Below, piece after piece: positions 32,287 through 41,206 of a stretch of 64,000 bases of DNA. How positions within the stretch are numbered: position 1 is the stretch's first letter; each line of letters starts with the position of its first letter. The stretch spans positions 62,001 to 126,000 of the forward strand of contig NZ_FNGM01000018.1 of assembly GCF_900102965.1 (NCBI RefSeq), given 5' to 3'. The DNA comes from Paenibacillus jilunlii (GTDB lineage Bacteria; Bacillota; Bacilli; Paenibacillales; Paenibacillaceae). Under the pieces are notes generated by a model. That model was not told the DNA's origin and did not search any database. It was given only the letters and a program-made list of their open reading frames with translations. The position numbers and the translations under genes are program-made.

Positions 32287-33084
32287 TTATAGTACTGATA
32301 CCATCCATTTAATCCAATAAGCAGCCGGCTCCAGCAATACCTGTGCAAGAACAGTTCCAACTAGTCGGGACACCATTATAAGCCCAAAAACCTTATTAAG
32401 TGTAGCGACCTTACGTTCTCCTCTTAGAACTTTATCGGTAATTAAACCAATTTGCGGATCAATGAGTATGGTAAGTAAAATAGTCGCCATCCCATTTATT
32501 AGACCAGAAGATTGTGAGGCGGTAGTCGAGTATTCTGTGGTTAATGTTGAAGCAAGTAGAGCTGCTAACACACCAATTGTGTAGATTGCGGTTACCAAAC
32601 AATTCAGAACCACCAACCTTTTGGGTATACCTCCAATCCTCAGCCGTGACAGCATCGATAATTTGGGAAAACGCAAATGATATCGTGCATTATTTATCTT
32701 TTGAAAAGAAACCGAAGAACGAATCATTTGTGGTATAGATCCTGCCACTTCTAAATGAGATATTATTCTCGAAGAGAGTAATACAGCTGATGGGAACAGT
32801 AATAAAGCTGTAAATGTCCCTAAGACAGCAGCACCGATAATAATCCGAAACTGATCAATTAGATGATAATCTTCATTATGTTTTGCGTAGTCTAGAATTT
32901 TGCCGGTAAGTAGGGCCTGGACCATGTTAGCTGTTCTTGAAATGAGCAGTATAATCCCCGATAAGGACATAGCAACCGCTAATTTCCCTAAACGTACACC
33001 AGCTAATCGAAGGGAATATGTAAGCGTCTCGGAAAAATGAATAATAAAAGTAAATAAAGATACAAGTAATACTTGCTCTACCAA
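32287..33084 (-). CDS. amj: Amj-type alternate lipid II flippase
   Basis: 265 residues, close to the 267 or so of Bacillus subtilis Amj (YdaH). The N-terminal FIIHFSETLTYSLRLAGVRLGKLAVAMSL segment and ISRTANMVQALLTGKILDYA are characteristic; six or seven membrane helices are visible. Amj flips lipid II across the membrane independently of MurJ. Start TTG at 33082-33084, with GAGGTGG just upstream. Stop codon 33 bp before the MraY paralogue on the same strand, so the two are probably one operon. The local base composition looks richer in A+T than the flanking genes. Confidence 0.82.
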   Translation of the reverse strand: MVEQVLLVSLFTFIIHFSETLTYSLRLAGVRLGKLAVAMSLSGIILLISRTANMVQALLTGKILDYAKHNEDYHLIDQFRIIIGAAVLGTFTALLLFPSAVLLSSRIISHLEVAGSIPQMIRSSVSFQKINNARYHLRFPKLSMLSRLRIGGIPKRLVVLNCLVTAIYTIGVLAALLASTLTTEYSTTASQSSGLINGMATILLTILIDPQIGLITDKVLRGERKVATLNKVFGLIMVSRLVGTVLAQVLLEPAAYWIKWMVSVL

Positions 33085-33268
33085 TCGACCACCTCATACG
33101 CGTTCATAATGATAGTGAATAAAGCTATAAGTAAAATGATAAAGTAAAAAACCTTTCGATAAAGAGAAATTATTCTGTTTTTATTTCCTGTTTTCGACCC
33201 TCAACTTAACCGATGTTATTCTCAGTGTGACCCGCCACGGTTATGAACAGTATTATAGAAACGCAAAT

Positions 33269-33305
33269 AAGGATGTCTCCGAAGCATTAGCTCCAAGACA
33301 TCCTT
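33269..33305 (-). terminator. Terminator of the second sugar ABC operon
   Basis: AAGGATGTCT and AGACATCCTT make a 10-bp stem; the T run after it is weak (TTATTTG). It lies 14 bp after the permease stop. Confidence 0.6.
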
Positions 33306-33318
33306 AAGCGGAAAGGGA

Positions 33319-34173
33319 TTATTCCTTAACGCCTCCCAGCGCCACGCCAGCGATAATGTACCGGGATAACAGGAAGTAAACCACAAACAGCGGCAAAGCC
33401 GTCAAGGCCAGCCCCATATAGATCGAGCCAAACTCCGTCTTATAAATATCGCCGCGCAGTAAGCTCACCATGACCGGCATCGTATACTTTTCTTTCTGTG
33501 TCAGTAAAATCAGCGGCATGAACAAATTGTTCCAATTGGCCACAAAGGCAAAGATGGCTTGTGTCGCCACGGCCGGCATCATCAGCGGCAGGATGATCCG
33601 GTTAAAGGTTTTGAATTCGCCGGACCCGTCTACGCGCGCTGCTTCTACGATCTCTATCGACAGCGTTGCGAGCAGGTATTGCCGCATGAAGAATACCACC
33701 GCCGGTGCTGCTATCGCAGGCAGAATCAGCGGAAGAAAGCTGTTTGTCCAATGTATTTTATACATGAACTGATAGAATCCGATGGCACTTGCCTGAGAAG
33801 GAATCATCATCACGCATAAGATAAAGGTAAAGAAAGGCTTACGCAGCTTCCAGTCATAGGTCACAAGCCCATAGGCCGCTAAGGACGAGAAGTAGACTGT
33901 TAAAATGGTTGCTGAACTGGAGATAATAAACGAATTCAGGAACCCTTGTATGGGATCGAAGCTCTTATCGAGCAGCACCCGCAGGTTGCTCATCATGTGG
34001 GTCGAAGGAAGCAGTGAAAGGCCGCTTTGGATTTCCGCTGTAGAGCGGGTAGCATTTACAAACATGATCCAAAAAGGGAGGATACTCAGCACCGCCAAAA
34101 AGATGCAGACAATATAGATAATTGTCTTGTTTATCTTTCGGGTAACGGTTCCGTTTTTATGATTGTGGTCCAT
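33319..34173 (-). CDS. Sugar ABC transporter permease, MalG type
   Basis: 284 residues with six membrane helices and the EAA loop EIVEAARVDGSGEFKTFNRIILPLMMP. It is the second permease of the operon; the upstream permease ends 3 bp before its start. No ATPase gene is present, as in the first sugar operon. Confidence 0.92.
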   Translation of the reverse strand: MDHNHKNGTVTRKINKTIIYIVCIFLAVLSILPFWIMFVNATRSTAEIQSGLSLLPSTHMMSNLRVLLDKSFDPIQGFLNSFIISSSATILTVYFSSLAAYGLVTYDWKLRKPFFTFILCVMMIPSQASAIGFYQFMYKIHWTNSFLPLILPAIAAPAVVFFMRQYLLATLSIEIVEAARVDGSGEFKTFNRIILPLMMPAVATQAIFAFVANWNNLFMPLILLTQKEKYTMPVMVSLLRGDIYKTEFGSIYMGLALTALPLFVVYFLLSRYIIAGVALGGVKE

Positions 34174-34176
34174 CTG

Positions 34177-35148
34177 CTATACCTCCCTCACAGCTGCTGC
34201 TTTGGCAGATTTTTTATAGTTCTTTTCCGCTTTTTTCATTCTCCCCGCATCGCGGTCACGCATTAGATAGAACACCAATCCAGACAATATTGCCGCAATC
34301 ACGAACATAATCATGCTCGCCGCTGCAGCACGGTTGTACATATAGCTTCCCTTGAACGCTTGACCGTAGATGAACATAGACGTGGTAAGCGTGGAGTCGT
34401 CCGGTCCGCCTGCAAGAAACAGCTGCGGAATATCGAACATGGTCAAACCGCCAATCATCGATGTAATCAGCGTGAACAGCAGAATGGTGCGGAGGCTCGG
34501 CAGCGTGATACGGAAAAAGGTTTGGAATCCGTTTGCGCCGTCAATCGCCGCTGACTCGAAGAGAGCGGGATTTATGCCCATAACGCCTGCGACAAGAATG
34601 ATCATGGTGTTGCCGTACCACATCCAGAACTGGATGAACGCCACAATTCCCCGCGCTGTTGTCTTATCCTGCAGGAAGAAAATCGGAGCGTCGGACCATC
34701 CCAGCATTTCAAAAATACTGTTTATGGGACCCATCGGATAGGCAAACAAAGTGCTGAAAAGCACGGCGATTGTACCCGCTGTGATTATATTGGGCATATA
34801 GAGCAGAACCTTGAACGCACCTTGTCCCTTTATGTTGAGGCGCTTGTTCGTGAACCAGGCAGTGAGCAAAAGCGCCAGAACGATCTGAGGAATGAAGTTG
34901 ACGATCCAGAGCAACCCAGTGTTGATTAGAGACTTCCGGAATGAGACATTATCAAAGAGGAGATCTTTGAAATTTTGAAAAGGGTTATCCATAATATGAA
35001 TCGGTTTGGGTATCAATCCCTGCATATCGGTGAACCCGATGACTGCGGTGTATAAAATGGGATATAACGAGAAAATCAGAAATGCCAAGACAAACGGAAA
35101 CGTAAAGATATAGCCGAATTTCGAGTAGTTCACACCTTTGCGGCGCAT
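34177..35148 (-). CDS. Sugar ABC transporter permease, MalF type
   Basis: 323 residues with six membrane helices. FTFPFVLAFLIFSLYPILYTAVIGFTD opens TM1 and the EAA loop is ALFESAAIDGANGFQTFFRITLPSLR. A basic tail (RDRDAGRMKKAEKNYKKSAK) is cytoplasmic. It lies 60 bp after the binding-protein gene. Confidence 0.92.
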   Translation of the reverse strand: MRRKGVNYSKFGYIFTFPFVLAFLIFSLYPILYTAVIGFTDMQGLIPKPIHIMDNPFQNFKDLLFDNVSFRKSLINTGLLWIVNFIPQIVLALLLTAWFTNKRLNIKGQGAFKVLLYMPNIITAGTIAVLFSTLFAYPMGPINSIFEMLGWSDAPIFFLQDKTTARGIVAFIQFWMWYGNTMIILVAGVMGINPALFESAAIDGANGFQTFFRITLPSLRTILLFTLITSMIGGLTMFDIPQLFLAGGPDDSTLTTSMFIYGQAFKGSYMYNRAAAASMIMFVIAAILSGLVFYLMRDRDAGRMKKAEKNYKKSAKAAAVREV

Positions 35149-35208
35149 GTTTTCACCCCTTTAGTTATATGAAGGGACGGGATAACTCCCCGCCCCTTCG
35201 ATTCTTTC

Positions 35209-36621
35209 TTATTCGCTATCGATACCAAGCTGGTCTTTGACCTGCTGCTTGAAGGTTTCAATTGCTTTGGCGCGGTCTTTGTTGCCCGCAGTATATTCGC
35301 GTACTTGCTCGCGCCATAGCTTGTTAATCGTTTCGTCGTATTGGGTCAAGTTCTTGCCTGAAGCGTTAGCGTTGGCCGGAACGAACACATCGAACATGTT
35401 CTGCCCGCCGAGCAGTGGAACTTCACCGTTGGACTTCGCCATGACGACAGAGGAGGCAACACTGTCCTTCGTGCCTTGCTCGCCCTCTTTCATTGTTCCG
35501 TTAGCCCAGTAATACTGGAGGCCGGTTTCGGAGGTATCGAGCGTCACCCACTTGATAAAGTCCGCAACAGCTTGTTTCTTGGCGTCGTCCTTGGTAACGT
35601 CTTTGTTAGCCAGCAACCAGGTGCCTCCCCAGAAGAAGCCTGTCGGCGGCTCGGTAACTGCCCAGTCCCCATTTGTGTCTTTTACTTGTCCGCTCATTGT
35701 ATAGTTAATGAGCCAAGCGGGACCGAAGAAACCGAAGACCGGTTGGGCGCCCGAGCCGGACATATCTGCGTACCATGCTTCCGTCCAGTCCGTTGTATCG
35801 TTGTGATATCCGTTATCCTTCAGCTTCTTGGAGAGATCAAGGAACTCTTCGCGTTTCGGATCGATATGAAGCTTGCCATCGACAATCCAGCCTTTTTCAG
35901 AACTGTTCTCAATCGCGTGCCAAATATCGCCGTCTCCGGAAACGATGCCATACCCTTTGGCTTTTAGCTTCGCAGCTGCTTCGTAGAATTTCTCCCAGCC
36001 AGGTCCAACTTCATTCTTAATGGTAGCCGGATCGTCCGATCCAAAAACATCCTTGGCAATCGAACGCCGATAGATAAAGGCTCCGCCGGTCGCTTGATAT
36101 CCAAGTCCTTTCAATTGACCGTCTTTGCTGCCGATGTCAACCGAGTATTGGGCAATGCCCGCATCCTTAACCATCTGATCGTCAAGGCCCAGGTCCGCAT
36201 AGTTAGCAGCATAGCCGGATGCGTCGCCTTGCGTATATTTGAGGACAAACGCCGCTTCAGCTGCAAAAATATCCGGAGCATCTTTCCCGCCGGCAGCCAG
36301 GGCCTGGTCAAGCGCAGGCTGATAAGCGCCATCGGTTGTTGCAATAACCGTAGTTTTAAATTCCACATTAGCGTCGGGATGAGTTTCCATATATTTTTTA
36401 CTCATGTTCGGAATCTCGTCCGTGAAGCTCCAGAGATTGATGGTGACCTTCGAGCCATCTCCCTTGGCTGGTGCCGCTGATGCGCTGGCCGAAGCTGCTG
36501 GAGCTTCACTTGGGCTGGATGAGTTGGAGTTAGAATTCGAGTTCCCGCCGCATGCTGTAAGAGCAGTTGTCATCACAAGCATAGTAGAGATCCCTGCTAA
36601 AACACGTTTCATACTTTTCAT
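35209..36621 (-). CDS. Sugar-binding lipoprotein of the second ABC transporter
   Basis: About 470 residues. A signal peptide with lipobox LTAC is followed by a Ser/Asn and Ala/Pro linker, then a family 1 solute-binding fold (KVTINLWSFTDEIPNMSKKYMETHPDANVEFKTT). Two ATGs, at 36619-36621 and 36610-36612, could start it; GGGGAGG (36628-36634) favours the first. The frame extends to 36729 without a ribosome site. First gene of the operon, under the promoter at 36658-36702. Confidence 0.92.
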   Translation of the reverse strand: MKSMKRVLAGISTMLVMTTALTACGGNSNSNSNSSSPSEAPAASASASAAPAKGDGSKVTINLWSFTDEIPNMSKKYMETHPDANVEFKTTVIATTDGAYQPALDQALAAGGKDAPDIFAAEAAFVLKYTQGDASGYAANYADLGLDDQMVKDAGIAQYSVDIGSKDGQLKGLGYQATGGAFIYRRSIAKDVFGSDDPATIKNEVGPGWEKFYEAAAKLKAKGYGIVSGDGDIWHAIENSSEKGWIVDGKLHIDPKREEFLDLSKKLKDNGYHNDTTDWTEAWYADMSGSGAQPVFGFFGPAWLINYTMSGQVKDTNGDWAVTEPPTGFFWGGTWLLANKDVTKDDAKKQAVADFIKWVTLDTSETGLQYYWANGTMKEGEQGTKDSVASSVVMAKSNGEVPLLGGQNMFDVFVPANANASGKNLTQYDETINKLWREQVREYTAGNKDRAKAIETFKQQVKDQLGIDSE

Positions 36622-36657
36622 ACTTTGCCTCCCCTTTATATTGATTCCTCGGTTTCG

Positions 36658-36702
36658 TGTAACCGCATACATAATTATAGAACCGATTGTCCGCAGGCAT
36701 AA
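36658..36702 (-). promoter_or_regulatory. Promoter and possible CcpA site of the second sugar operon
   Basis: On the minus strand a -10 TATAAT (36674-36679) has a weak -35 TTATGC 17 bp upstream. TGTAACCGCATACA (36658-36671, plus-strand reading) is similar to the catabolite-responsive element and lies at the start point, where CcpA would repress. The match to the consensus is imperfect. Confidence 0.35.
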
Positions 36703-36844
36703 GGAACCGGTCATTGGGTAAAATTCCACTTTTATTGGATTTTGTTCTGTTCAAGAAAAAGACTACAAGTTCATGAATTGGACTATCACAAGAACTTGCG
36801 TCGTGAAAAGAACAACTGAGTCATCTTGATCAACTGCGGATAAG

Positions 36845-36884
36845 AAAAGCCGATCCTGCAAGCGGGGAAGCTTGCGAATCGGCT
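36845..36884 (-). terminator. Terminator of the truncated binding-protein gene
   Basis: AGCCGAT...GCAAGC and GCTTGC...ATCGGCT pair, with TTTTCTT following on the minus strand. It ends the gene remnant at 36908-37075. Confidence 0.75.
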
Positions 36885-36907
36885 CTTGTGGATATCTGGC
36901 CTCGCTC

Positions 36908-37075
36908 TTACGATTTGTTTACCAAAAAAGCGTCAACCTGCTTCTCCAGCTCAATCTGGATTTTCTTGAGCACCGATTCACCTTCATCCTTGAACTTGGA
37001 GAAGTATTCGTCTGGATCAAGCGCTCCGTTGAACAACCCGTTATAATATTTCGCTTGAATGGTGGAAAACTGGGC
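36908..37075 (-). pseudogene. C-terminal remnant of a sugar-binding protein
   Basis: The last 55 or so residues (KYYNGLFNGALDPDEYFSKF, then EGESVLKKIQIELEKQVDAFLVNK) look like the C-terminal helices of family 1 ABC solute-binding proteins, which usually have about 430 residues. The rest is missing. The junction is near 37070-37085, where the sequence changes to the opposite-strand regulator remnant. Its terminator is still in place. Confidence 0.68.
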
Positions 37076-37723
37076 CGGCCGGAGACCGCCGTGGCACTGC
37101 TGCGCCAGCATATGAAGCTCATTCAAGAGATGCCCTATCGCGACTGCAAGCTTTATTTGACTTATGTTACCTATGATCTGCTCAAGAACTTCTCAAAGTC
37201 CAACAGCCTGCAGGAAATTGGCAGTATCCATCATTTGCTCGACGCCTACAGCACCTTGGCCGAATTCCAGGCATGGATGGAAGATGTCGTAAGAGCGCTC
37301 GCATCCGAGTTTGATGTTCCAAAATCTCTAAGCCGCAAAGAAGAGCTCGTTCTAGAGATTAAAGATTATGTGGACAACCATCTGCAGGATGCGCAATTGT
37401 CAATCGAGCAGGTAGCTGACAATTTCTCTTTCTCGGTAAGCTATATCCGGCAGCTGTTCAAGGAGATCATGAACGTGTCGCTCGCCGAATACATGCTTCA
37501 GGAACGAATTGAGAGAGTGAAGGCAAAGCTTATCTCCAACCAGCTCTCTGTGATGGAGATCGCCGACCAATGCGGCTTCTTGTCCAAAGGACATTTTTTC
37601 GCTACATTCAAGAAATTCACAACTCTGACTCCCAAGCAGTACCGGGAAATTTACGAAAAAAATAAAAACAGCCCCAATGCAGAAAAACCATTCATCGGGA
37701 CTGTTTCGACAAGTGCCAGCTGA
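37076..37723 (+). pseudogene. C-terminal remnant of a YesN/AraC-type regulator
   Basis: About 215 residues. The C-terminal 100 hold a complete AraC domain: QLSIEQVADNFSFSVSYIRQLFKE and LSVMEIADQCGFLSKGHFFATFKKFTTLTPKQYR. The upstream part resembles the middle region of YesN-type regulators, but the receiver domain is absent and the open frame upstream (to 36872) is antisense to the binding-protein remnant. No ribosome site is seen. A deletion probably removed the 5 prime halves of this gene and of its divergent partner. Confidence 0.65.
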
Positions 37724-37979
37724 AAATAAAGTATTAGACTGGATGACTGTACTCCGCGCATTTTTCGAATTGTAGTACAAAGCTGCCATAAAAAGCGATT
37801 CAGGCGCTCCCCATTCTAAAAACGAACGAGCTGCATCTTCTTAGTGCTGCCCTTTTCCACACTTTGGTGCAAAGAATTTTCATAGTAGCTTGATCAGTAA
37901 GGCCACTCCTCCAAGCAATCCAGGCTATATTTAAATTTGAATATCAAATTAGCTCGCATCACACGATTGAGGCCAGTGG

Positions 37980-38198
37980 TTACAATTCATCTAATGCCTC
38001 GTTGATTAAATCTCTTGCATCGTTGACTCTATTACGTGCGTCAAAGAGAGCAGCACGGCTGGCGTTGATAATTTGTCGTGCATCATTCAATTGTTGAAGT
38101 GCATTCTCAAGTTGTGTTCTTTGTCTTGCCTTATACGGCGGCTTTGCAGCTGCTCTTTTTTTGACCGGTGTTACTTTCCTTACTCCAACTTTCTTCAT
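37980..38198 (-). CDS. Small basic protein with repeated helical DAR motif
   Basis: 72 residues, family not recognised. The first third is basic (KKVGVRKVTPVKKRAAAKPP). The rest is a long helix with a repeated pattern: LNDARQIIN, LFDARNRVN, VNDARDLIN, spaced about 10-15 residues, probably a coiled coil. The ATG at 38196-38198 has AAAGG at 9 nt; a GTG 9 bp upstream is the alternative. It stands alone between the regulator remnant and an R1 repeat. Confidence 0.55.
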   Translation of the reverse strand: MKKVGVRKVTPVKKRAAAKPPYKARQRTQLENALQQLNDARQIINASRAALFDARNRVNDARDLINEALDEL

Positions 38199-38317
38199 CT
38201 CATACACCCTTTCTTTATTAGCCTGCGTTTTTATTAAATGCAGTTTATAAAGAAAGAGATTGGGTAATTGACCCTGATGAAGAAGTTTAATTTTTGATTA
38301 GGCACCAGTCAACAAGT

Positions 38318-38392
38318 AGAAACGGCTACGCCGTCCTTATTAGGACAGTACCCGTTTCAGCGAGAAATAGAAGAATAATTCATAGCGTGAAG
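38318..38392. repeat. Dispersed intergenic repeat R1, second 75-bp hairpin module
   Basis: Matches 3184-3258 over 75 bp without gaps and with about five substitutions, most of them transitions. It includes the hairpin (CGCCGTCC-TTATTA-GGAC) and the conserved flank TTTCAGCGAGAAATAGAAG. The gap 38199-38559 has no other feature I can support. Confidence 0.8.
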
Positions 38393-38559
38393 GATATAAG
38401 TTTATATTTTAAGAAAAACCTAGCCTTCGGCTGATCCTTCAATCCAGTATATGTAATTATTTCCAGTTATCTATCGGCAAGATCAAATTATTGACCGCGC
38501 TTCGTTTGGCTTGATAATTGGAAAGTTTATAAGTCCCAGTGCTTGCATATTGGTAAGAG

Positions 38560-38871
38560 CTACATTTGCAGCTTGTTCAATCCCTTTAAAAGAATGGTTA
38601 TTTTTTGAATATCTCCGCCTCGATCAATATACGCAGACCACTTGGGAAAAACCTCCTTGAAGAATTCATTTCCTAAATCGGTTAAATAAGAGCTTCGCAG
38701 TTTCAAGTCGTCCTTGAGCGAACCATCCTCTTGGAAAGGTTCTATAACAATTAACTTGTGCTCTACTAAAAAATTCATTAGTACCGTTGTCATTGAAGTA
38801 ACTTGCTGTCGATAAGACAAGCTTTTGCTTCTTTTTAACATCGTGGGATAACTGTATCTTAATATACTCAC
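38560..38871 (-). CDS. Small protein of unknown function
   Basis: About 103 residues. KLRSSYLTDLGNEFFKEVFPKWSAYIDRGGDIQKITILLKGLNKL looks like a short conserved helical protein common in Firmicutes accessory regions, but I cannot name the family. There is no signal peptide or membrane helix. I chose GTG at 38869-38871 because GAGGTGAT precedes it; the frame opens 9 bp earlier at another GTG. It is a single-gene unit. Confidence 0.6.
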   Translation of the reverse strand: MSILRYSYPTMLKRSKSLSYRQQVTSMTTVLMNFLVEHKLIVIEPFQEDGSLKDDLKLRSSYLTDLGNEFFKEVFPKWSAYIDRGGDIQKITILLKGLNKLQM

Positions 38872-39205
38872 GCTTATCACCTCGGATTCGACCTACTGGT
38901 TATGACTATTCTAACGTATACACAAATTTCCAGTAAAATGAGGGGAATTCCCCGCCTATAAGTGGACCCAGACCTCTATATTTTGCTGCAAAGATCCGTT
39001 AATATATTTTCATATTTTCATTGTGACCTTCATCAAAGAAGATCTTTTTACTGAAGCATTATAGATTGTGTACGTGATCCATGGCAGCGTGTAGTGAACT
39101 ACAAGCGATGGGAGCTTAACCAAGCATCGTCAGTCTAATACTTTATTTTCTCCTCACAGTAAAGCCTAATTTTATTTCGTGCTCCTATTTTCTCTTTGTA
39201 GGCAT

Positions 39206-39233
39206 AAAAAAGCCGCTCAAAAATATGAGCGAC
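39206..39233 (-). terminator. Terminator downstream of glmS
   Basis: GTCGCTCATA-TTTT-TGAGCGGC followed by TTTTTTATG on the minus strand. It lies about 140 bp past the glmS stop. Confidence 0.75.
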
Positions 39234-39285
39234 TTAGCAAGCTAAAATGATTCAAAACAGAATTTACAATCTATTTTGTTAAGAT

Positions 39286-39345
39286 ACAAACATTATTGTT
39301 AAGTTACTCACATTAATGTCTAGTAACCAACTTTAATGTCATTCT
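39286..39345. repeat. Three imperfect 20-bp tandem repeats after glmS
   Basis: Units at 39286-39305, 39306-39325 and 39326-39345 share AC--AC-TTAATGT-- with several differences. They lie between the glmS stop and its terminator. The remainder of 38872-39373 has no gene signal. Confidence 0.45.
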
Positions 39346-39373
39346 ACATAGGATTTTATTATACCTTAACCCC

Positions 39374-41206
39374 TTACTCCACCGTAACACTCTTCGCCAA
39401 ATTCCGTGGTTTATCGACATCGTGGCCCAGGGCCAGTGAAGCGTAGTAGGCGAGCAATTGCAGCGTTACTACGGACAATGCAGCGGTCAGCAGCGGCAGA
39501 GTCTTAGGAATCACGAAGGCTTGATCGACGGATCTCAGCAGGTCGGTGACATGCTCTTCGTGTGTAATCGCCAAGACGTCTGCGCCGCGGGCTTTTACTT
39601 CCTTGATGTTGCTGACGGTTTTCTCCAGAACGGATTCCTGGGTGGCCAGGGCAATCACCGGAACGCCTTCTTCGATCAGCGCCAGGGTGCCGTGCTTCAA
39701 TTCACCCGCAGCGTAAGCTTCAGAGTGAATATAGGAGATTTCTTTCAGCTTCAGCGAGCCTTCCTGAGCAACAGCGTAATCAACGCCGCGGCCAATGAAG
39801 AACAGGTGCTTATGCTCAGCGATCTGCTCAGCGTAGGTTTTAATCGCTTCTTTTTGCGCGAGAATTTGTTCTACCTGCTCTGGCAGGGATTGCATAGCGG
39901 CCAAAATCTCAGCGACCTGTGCTTCGCTCTGAGTACCGCGTACTTCTGCCAGATACAGACCAAGCAGCGTGAATGCGATAATCTGCGAAGTGTAGGCTTT
40001 GGTGGAAGCTACTGCAATTTCCGGTCCAGCCAGGGTCACCAGCACATCATTAGCTTCACGGGCAATGGAGCTGCCCACTACGTTAGTAATTGCCAGTACA
40101 TGCGCACCATTCGCTTGGCCTTCACGCAGCGCTGCCAGAGTATCCGCAGTTTCACCGGATTGGCTGACTACGATAACCAAAGTTTCCGGTGTAACGATCG
40201 GCGAACGGTAACGGTACTCCGAAGCGATATCATTTTCTACAGGAATACGCACCAAGGACTCGATCAGATTACGTCCAACAAGACCGGCATTATAAGCCGT
40301 ACCACAGGCAACGATCTGGATGTTGCGGATGTTCTTGATCTGCTCTTCAGTCAGGTTAAGCTCTGGCAGAATCACTTTGTTGCCTTCAGCATTTGTACGT
40401 CCACGCATAGTATCGCGGTATGCTTTTGGCTGCTCGTGGATTTCTTTCAGCATGAAATGCTCATAGCCGCCTTTTTCTGCGGTAACTGCATCCCAATCGA
40501 CAGTAATCATTTCCCGAGAAATAAAGTTGCCTTCAATCGTCATCAATTCGACAGCATCCCGTGTCAGTACAGCCATTTCGCCGTCGTTCAAAATATATAC
40601 GTTGCGGGTATACTCCAGCAAAGCGGGAATGTCGGACCCGATAAAGTTTTCGCCTTCACCCAGACCAATGATCAGCGGGCTTGCTTGACGCACAGCCACC
40701 AGTTTGTCGGGCTCATATTCAGTCAGAACTCCCAGTGCAAACGCACCGCGCATGAAGGTGATCGCTTTTTGTACAGCTTTTACGATATCACCATTATATT
40801 CACGGGCGATCAGGTGGGAAATAACCTCCGTATCCGTTTCGGAAGTAAAGTGGCATCCTCCGGCAATCAGTTCTTCCTTAAGGTCAAGGTAGTTCTCCAC
40901 AATCCCGTTGTGTACGACCGAAAACTTCATACTCTCGTCGGTGTGCGGGTGGGAGTTCTCATCGGAAGGTTTACCATGCGTCGCCCAGCGTGTATGCCCG
41001 ATTCCGGCGCTGCCGGTAAGTGGAGTAGCTTCCAGTCTGGATTCAAGGTTCGCCATACGGCCTTGTGCTTTTACAACCTGAAGGCCTTCTTTGGTAAATA
41101 CGGCAATCCCTGCGGAATCATAACCGCGATACTCCAGCTTCTTCAATCCCTCTACCAAGATCCCCTGCGAATTCTGATTCCCGATATATCCTACAATACC
41201 ACACAT
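39374..41206 (-). CDS. glmS: Glutamine--fructose-6-phosphate aminotransferase
   Basis: 610 residues. Cys2 (CGIVGYIG) is the glutaminase nucleophile; the N-terminal Ntn domain spans about 1-240 and two SIS domains follow (VVSQSGETADTLAALREGQ and FFIGRGVDYAVAQEGSLKLKEISY), ending in DKPRNLAKSVTVE, the conserved C-tail that closes the active site. It makes glucosamine-6-phosphate from fructose-6-phosphate and glutamine for wall synthesis. GGAGG lies upstream of the ATG. The leader carries a glmS ribozyme, so expression falls when GlcN6P is high. Confidence 0.97.
   Translation of the reverse strand: MCGIVGYIGNQNSQGILVEGLKKLEYRGYDSAGIAVFTKEGLQVVKAQGRMANLESRLEATPLTGSAGIGHTRWATHGKPSDENSHPHTDESMKFSVVHNGIVENYLDLKEELIAGGCHFTSETDTEVISHLIAREYNGDIVKAVQKAITFMRGAFALGVLTEYEPDKLVAVRQASPLIIGLGEGENFIGSDIPALLEYTRNVYILNDGEMAVLTRDAVELMTIEGNFISREMITVDWDAVTAEKGGYEHFMLKEIHEQPKAYRDTMRGRTNAEGNKVILPELNLTEEQIKNIRNIQIVACGTAYNAGLVGRNLIESLVRIPVENDIASEYRYRSPIVTPETLVIVVSQSGETADTLAALREGQANGAHVLAITNVVGSSIAREANDVLVTLAGPEIAVASTKAYTSQIIAFTLLGLYLAEVRGTQSEAQVAEILAAMQSLPEQVEQILAQKEAIKTYAEQIAEHKHLFFIGRGVDYAVAQEGSLKLKEISYIHSEAYAAGELKHGTLALIEEGVPVIALATQESVLEKTVSNIKEVKARGADVLAITHEEHVTDLLRSVDQAFVIPKTLPLLTAALSVVTLQLLAYYASLALGHDVDKPRNLAKSVTVE

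Noticed and set aside
36722..36740. Third copy of the YesN-type box (TTCCACTTTTATT) before the second sugar operon
   Set aside because: Only an 11-bp match, in the opposite orientation to the gene and without the second half or the promoter geometry.
36872..37075. N-terminal extension of the AraC remnant
   Set aside because: These codons are antisense to a recognisable binding-protein C-terminus, so they are not the original regulator N-terminus.
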